Below are positions 5,929 to 7,613 of a DNA stretch of 7,613 nucleotides, piece after piece. Within the stretch, counting starts at the first letter, position 1, and every line of letters starts with the position of its first letter. The notes under the pieces were generated by a model. The model did not search any database. It was not told the origin of the DNA and worked only from the letters and a program-made list of their open reading frames with translations. A program made the position numbers and the translations under genes. The stretch comes from Acidobacteriota bacterium (GTDB lineage Bacteria; Acidobacteriota; Terriglobia; Terriglobales; Acidobacteriaceae), in assembly GCA_021810735.1 (NCBI GenBank), contig JAJZIF010000172.1, positions 1-7,613 on the forward strand. The letters are read 5' to 3'.

Positions 5929-6004
5929 GGCTGCCATTCCAGCACAAACGCTTGACCTCAGGCAACCGGATCGCATTGCGGCACCCGGTCATCAGATACA
6001 ACAA

Positions 6005-6009
6005 AGGAG
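6005..6009 (+). promoter_or_regulatory. Shine-Dalgarno that sets the aldo/keto reductase start
   Basis: AGGAG at 6005-6009, within AAAGGAGA, lies five bases before ATG 6015. It fixes the start there, although the frame stays open further upstream into the hydrolase gene. The region between the two divergent genes (5929-6014) must hold both promoters, but I see no convincing -35/-10 pair on either strand. Confidence 0.75.
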
Positions 6010-6014
6010 AAATC

Positions 6015-6986
6015 ATGCAGAAACGCCAACTCGGTCCTTCGGGACTGCACGTCCCTGTGCTCTGCCTCGGCGGCAACGTCTATGGCTGGACACTCTCAGA
6101 GTCGGACAGCTTCCGCCAGCTTGATCAAGCCCTCGATGCCGGCCTCAACTTCATTGACACTGCCGACGTCTACTCCCGCTGGGCTCCCGGCCACAAAGGC
6201 GGCGAATCGGAAACCATCATCGGCAAGTGGTTCGCACACTCCGGCAAGCGCTCGCAGATCATCCTCGCCACAAAAGTCGGCATGGACATGGGCGACGGCA
6301 GCCAGGGCCTCAAAGCCGCTTACATCCAGCAGGCCGTCGAAGATTCCCTCCGTCGTCTCCAGACCGACTACATTGACCTCTACCAGTCCCACAAGGACGA
6401 CGAATCCACGCCCCTCGAAGAAACCTTCGAGGCTTACGCCAAACTGATTCAATCCGGCAAAGTACGCTATATCGGCGCCTCCAACTACTCAGGCAAGCGT
6501 CTCGCCGAAGCCATCGAAACCAGCCGCAAACACAAGCTTCCCGGCTACGTCTCCCTGCAGCCGCACTACAACCTCGTCTTCCGCCAGGAATTCGAAACCA
6601 CTCTGCTTCCGGTCGTCGAAAAGTACAACATCGGCGTCATTCCCTACTTTGCGCTCGCTGCCGGCTTCCTCACCGGCAAGTACCGCACCGCTTCTGACGC
6701 CGAAGGCAAGACCCGCGGCGGCATGGTCGGCAAATACATCAATGAGCGTGGACTCTCCGTCATCGACGCGCTCGACGCCGTCGCCAAACAGCACAACTCC
6801 ACTCCGGCATGTGTCGCCCTCGCCTGGCTCATCGCACAGCCCGGGATCACAGCACCCATCGCCAGCGCCACCAGTGAGCGCCAGCTCCAGACCCTCGTCG
6901 AAGCGACCAGGCTCCAGCTTGACCCCGCTTCCATCGAGCGCCTCAACCGGGCCAGTGCGTCAGAGGCTGCTGCGTTGAAGCGGTAA
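6015..6986 (+). CDS. Aldo/keto reductase family NAD(P)H-dependent oxidoreductase
   Basis: This 323-residue cytoplasmic enzyme, of normal family length, probably reduces an aldehyde or ketone using NADPH. The start MQKRQLGPSGLHVPVLCLGG is typical of the IolS/YghZ-like branch. The catalytic tetrad is complete: Asp48 and Tyr53 in FIDTADVY, Lys87 in ATKVG and His126 in LYQSHK. GASNYS at 154-159 and the C-terminal SATSERQL at 284-291 fit the cofactor-binding loops, with the latter in the usual place for binding the adenosine phosphate end. No signal peptide is present. It is transcribed away from the GH79 hydrolase across a region of 86 bases, so the two might be coregulated; a joint role in sugar or uronate metabolism is only a guess. 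The substrate cannot be told from sequence. Confidence 0.92.
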   Translation: MQKRQLGPSGLHVPVLCLGGNVYGWTLSESDSFRQLDQALDAGLNFIDTADVYSRWAPGHKGGESETIIGKWFAHSGKRSQIILATKVGMDMGDGSQGLKAAYIQQAVEDSLRRLQTDYIDLYQSHKDDESTPLEETFEAYAKLIQSGKVRYIGASNYSGKRLAEAIETSRKHKLPGYVSLQPHYNLVFRQEFETTLLPVVEKYNIGVIPYFALAAGFLTGKYRTASDAEGKTRGGMVGKYINERGLSVIDALDAVAKQHNSTPACVALAWLIAQPGITAPIASATSERQLQTLVEATRLQLDPASIERLNRASASEAAALKR

Positions 6987-7029
6987 TCGCCAGAAAATTC
7001 CCGCAGCGGGACTCGGTGTCGCATCCAGC

Positions 7030-7064
7030 GGCAGCGGCTCCCGCCTGCGGGCTTCAGCCTTGCC
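7030..7064. repeat. Imperfect inverted repeat (possible REP-like element or hairpin)
   Basis: Nested arms can pair: GGCA (7030-7033) with TGCC (7061-7064), GGCT (7036-7039) with AGCC (7056-7059), and CCCG (7040-7043) with CGGG (7048-7051) around CCTG. A smaller hairpin, TCCCG-CAG-CGGGA, lies just upstream at about 6999-7012. There is no T-tract, so neither is a standard intrinsic terminator. This sits in the 155-base gap between the reductase and the next gene. Whether it is repeated elsewhere in the genome cannot be seen here. Confidence 0.4.
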
Positions 7065-7141
7065 GGCGCAACCGCACGCCACAGCCGCGTCGATCGGCGC
7101 ACGTGGGCATGCAACTTGACGATCAGGCAGGATGGAAGAGG

Positions 7142-7613
7142 ATGTCGAAGTCGAGAACCATTTCCGTTCTGCTGCTCTGGCTGACGCTGTTGGCGTCGCT
7201 CGGCGTCCTTGCGTACCTGGTACGCCACTATCCGGTAGCCTCCATGCCGCCCCCGCAACCCGCCGCACTGCTAGTTCCTCATTTGCAGCCGGACGGCTCC
7301 GTCGAACTCGCCATGCCCAACGGAAATCTCCTCGCCTCCGTCGGCCGCTACGCCACCTCACTCGCCGCTTACCTTCGCCTCGAATATCTCCAGTCCCTGC
7401 AGTCCCTCAACGGAACGAAAATCCTCATCCGGCGACCCAGCAACCGAAATCATCCCAACTATCGTATCTATGTCGTTCTGCCAAACAACTACCTCTCCCA
7501 GTCCAACCGGATGCTTGCGCTCCAGAACAAAGGCCAGATTCCCAACTTCAATCTAAGCTCTCCGCCCTCATCCCAAATCAGCAAGTGGTCCCGTCAAACC
7601 ACCATCATCGAGC
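7142..7613 (+). CDS. Unrecognised membrane-anchored protein (3' truncated)
   Basis: The frame from ATG 7142 stays open to the window end, giving 157 residues; the stop lies beyond. The N-terminus (MSKSRTISVLLLWLTLLA, continuing through about residue 24) has basic residues and one hydrophobic helix, so it is a signal anchor or uncleaved signal peptide. It is followed by a Pro-rich stretch (SMPPPQP) and a polar extracytoplasmic domain with LQPDGSVELAMPNGN, RYATSLAAYLRLEYLQSLQSLNG and NYRIYVVLPNNYLSQSNRM. I do not recognise the domain. AGGA at 7129-7132 lies nine bases before the ATG. In-frame ATG 7109 or GTG 7103 would only add polar residues before the anchor. C-ending codon use in this frame, and the good signal anchor, support it over the overlapping frame from ATG 7132. 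Confidence 0.65.
   Translation, partial: MSKSRTISVLLLWLTLLASLGVLAYLVRHYPVASMPPPQPAALLVPHLQPDGSVELAMPNGNLLASVGRYATSLAAYLRLEYLQSLQSLNGTKILIRRPSNRNHPNYRIYVVLPNNYLSQSNRMLALQNKGQIPNFNLSSPPSSQISKWSRQTTIIE

Noticed and set aside
5952..5957. TTGACC as a -35 element for the aldo/keto reductase gene
   Set aside because: No acceptable -10 hexamer lies 16-18 bases downstream.
6644..7258. Minus-strand open frame of 204 codons over the reductase 3' end and the following gap
   Set aside because: It spans the antisense of a well-supported gene, has no domain, and its Arg-rich composition is typical of a shadow frame.
7132..7613. Alternative open frame from ATG 7132 at the right edge
   Set aside because: The product is Arg/Pro/Ser-rich with no signal or motif, while the frame from 7142 has a signal anchor and normal codon use.

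Overview
The window looks like chromosome of an acidobacterium (Terriglobia-type, the Granulicella/Terriglobus/Acidobacterium neighbourhood). This is inferred from high GC, C-ending codons (CTC, GCC, ATC), and a secreted GH79 enzyme whose two catalytic glutamates have the same spacing as in the Acidobacterium capsulatum GH79 beta-glucuronidase. No phage, insertion sequence, CRISPR array, tRNA or rRNA is visible.

Layout. (1) Positions 1-1236, plus strand: the 3' part of a DoxX-family membrane protein, then an ECF sigma factor and a short soluble zinc-type anti-sigma factor. The three are tightly packed, with a GTGA stop/start overlap and a 7-base overlap. (2) Positions 1240-1698, minus strand: an unrecognised protein with four probable membrane helices, ending three bases from the anti-sigma gene. 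(3) Positions 1819-4250, plus strand: a manganese module. It holds a DtxR/MntR-family regulator with Mn-type ligands, a palindrome and promoter-like region, an Nramp-family transporter with a non-canonical metal site, and a roughly 63-residue single-helix membrane protein. A hairpin terminator at 4405-4450 closes it and probably serves the opposing gene too. (4) Positions 4462-5928, minus strand: a Tat-exported GH79 glycoside hydrolase. (5) Positions 6015-6986, plus strand: an aldo/keto reductase, divergent from the hydrolase. (6) Positions 7142 to the window end, plus strand: the start of an unrecognised membrane-anchored protein, preceded by an imperfect hairpin.

How the genes fit together. 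The regulator and transporter form a plausible metal-homeostasis unit: the repressor would bind the palindrome ahead of the transporter when Mn is sufficient. The sigma/anti-sigma pair has the Cys/His spacing of the redox-sensing RsrA type, so the left half may be a redox and metal stress region; that link is inference. The hydrolase and reductase share a short divergent intergenic region, but a shared pathway is not shown by the sequence.

No clearly new multi-gene system is evident. The points most worth a second look are the altered Nramp ion site, the small membrane protein behind it, and the RsrA-like soluble anti-sigma factor behind a DoxX gene. There is no gene-free stretch above 300 bases.
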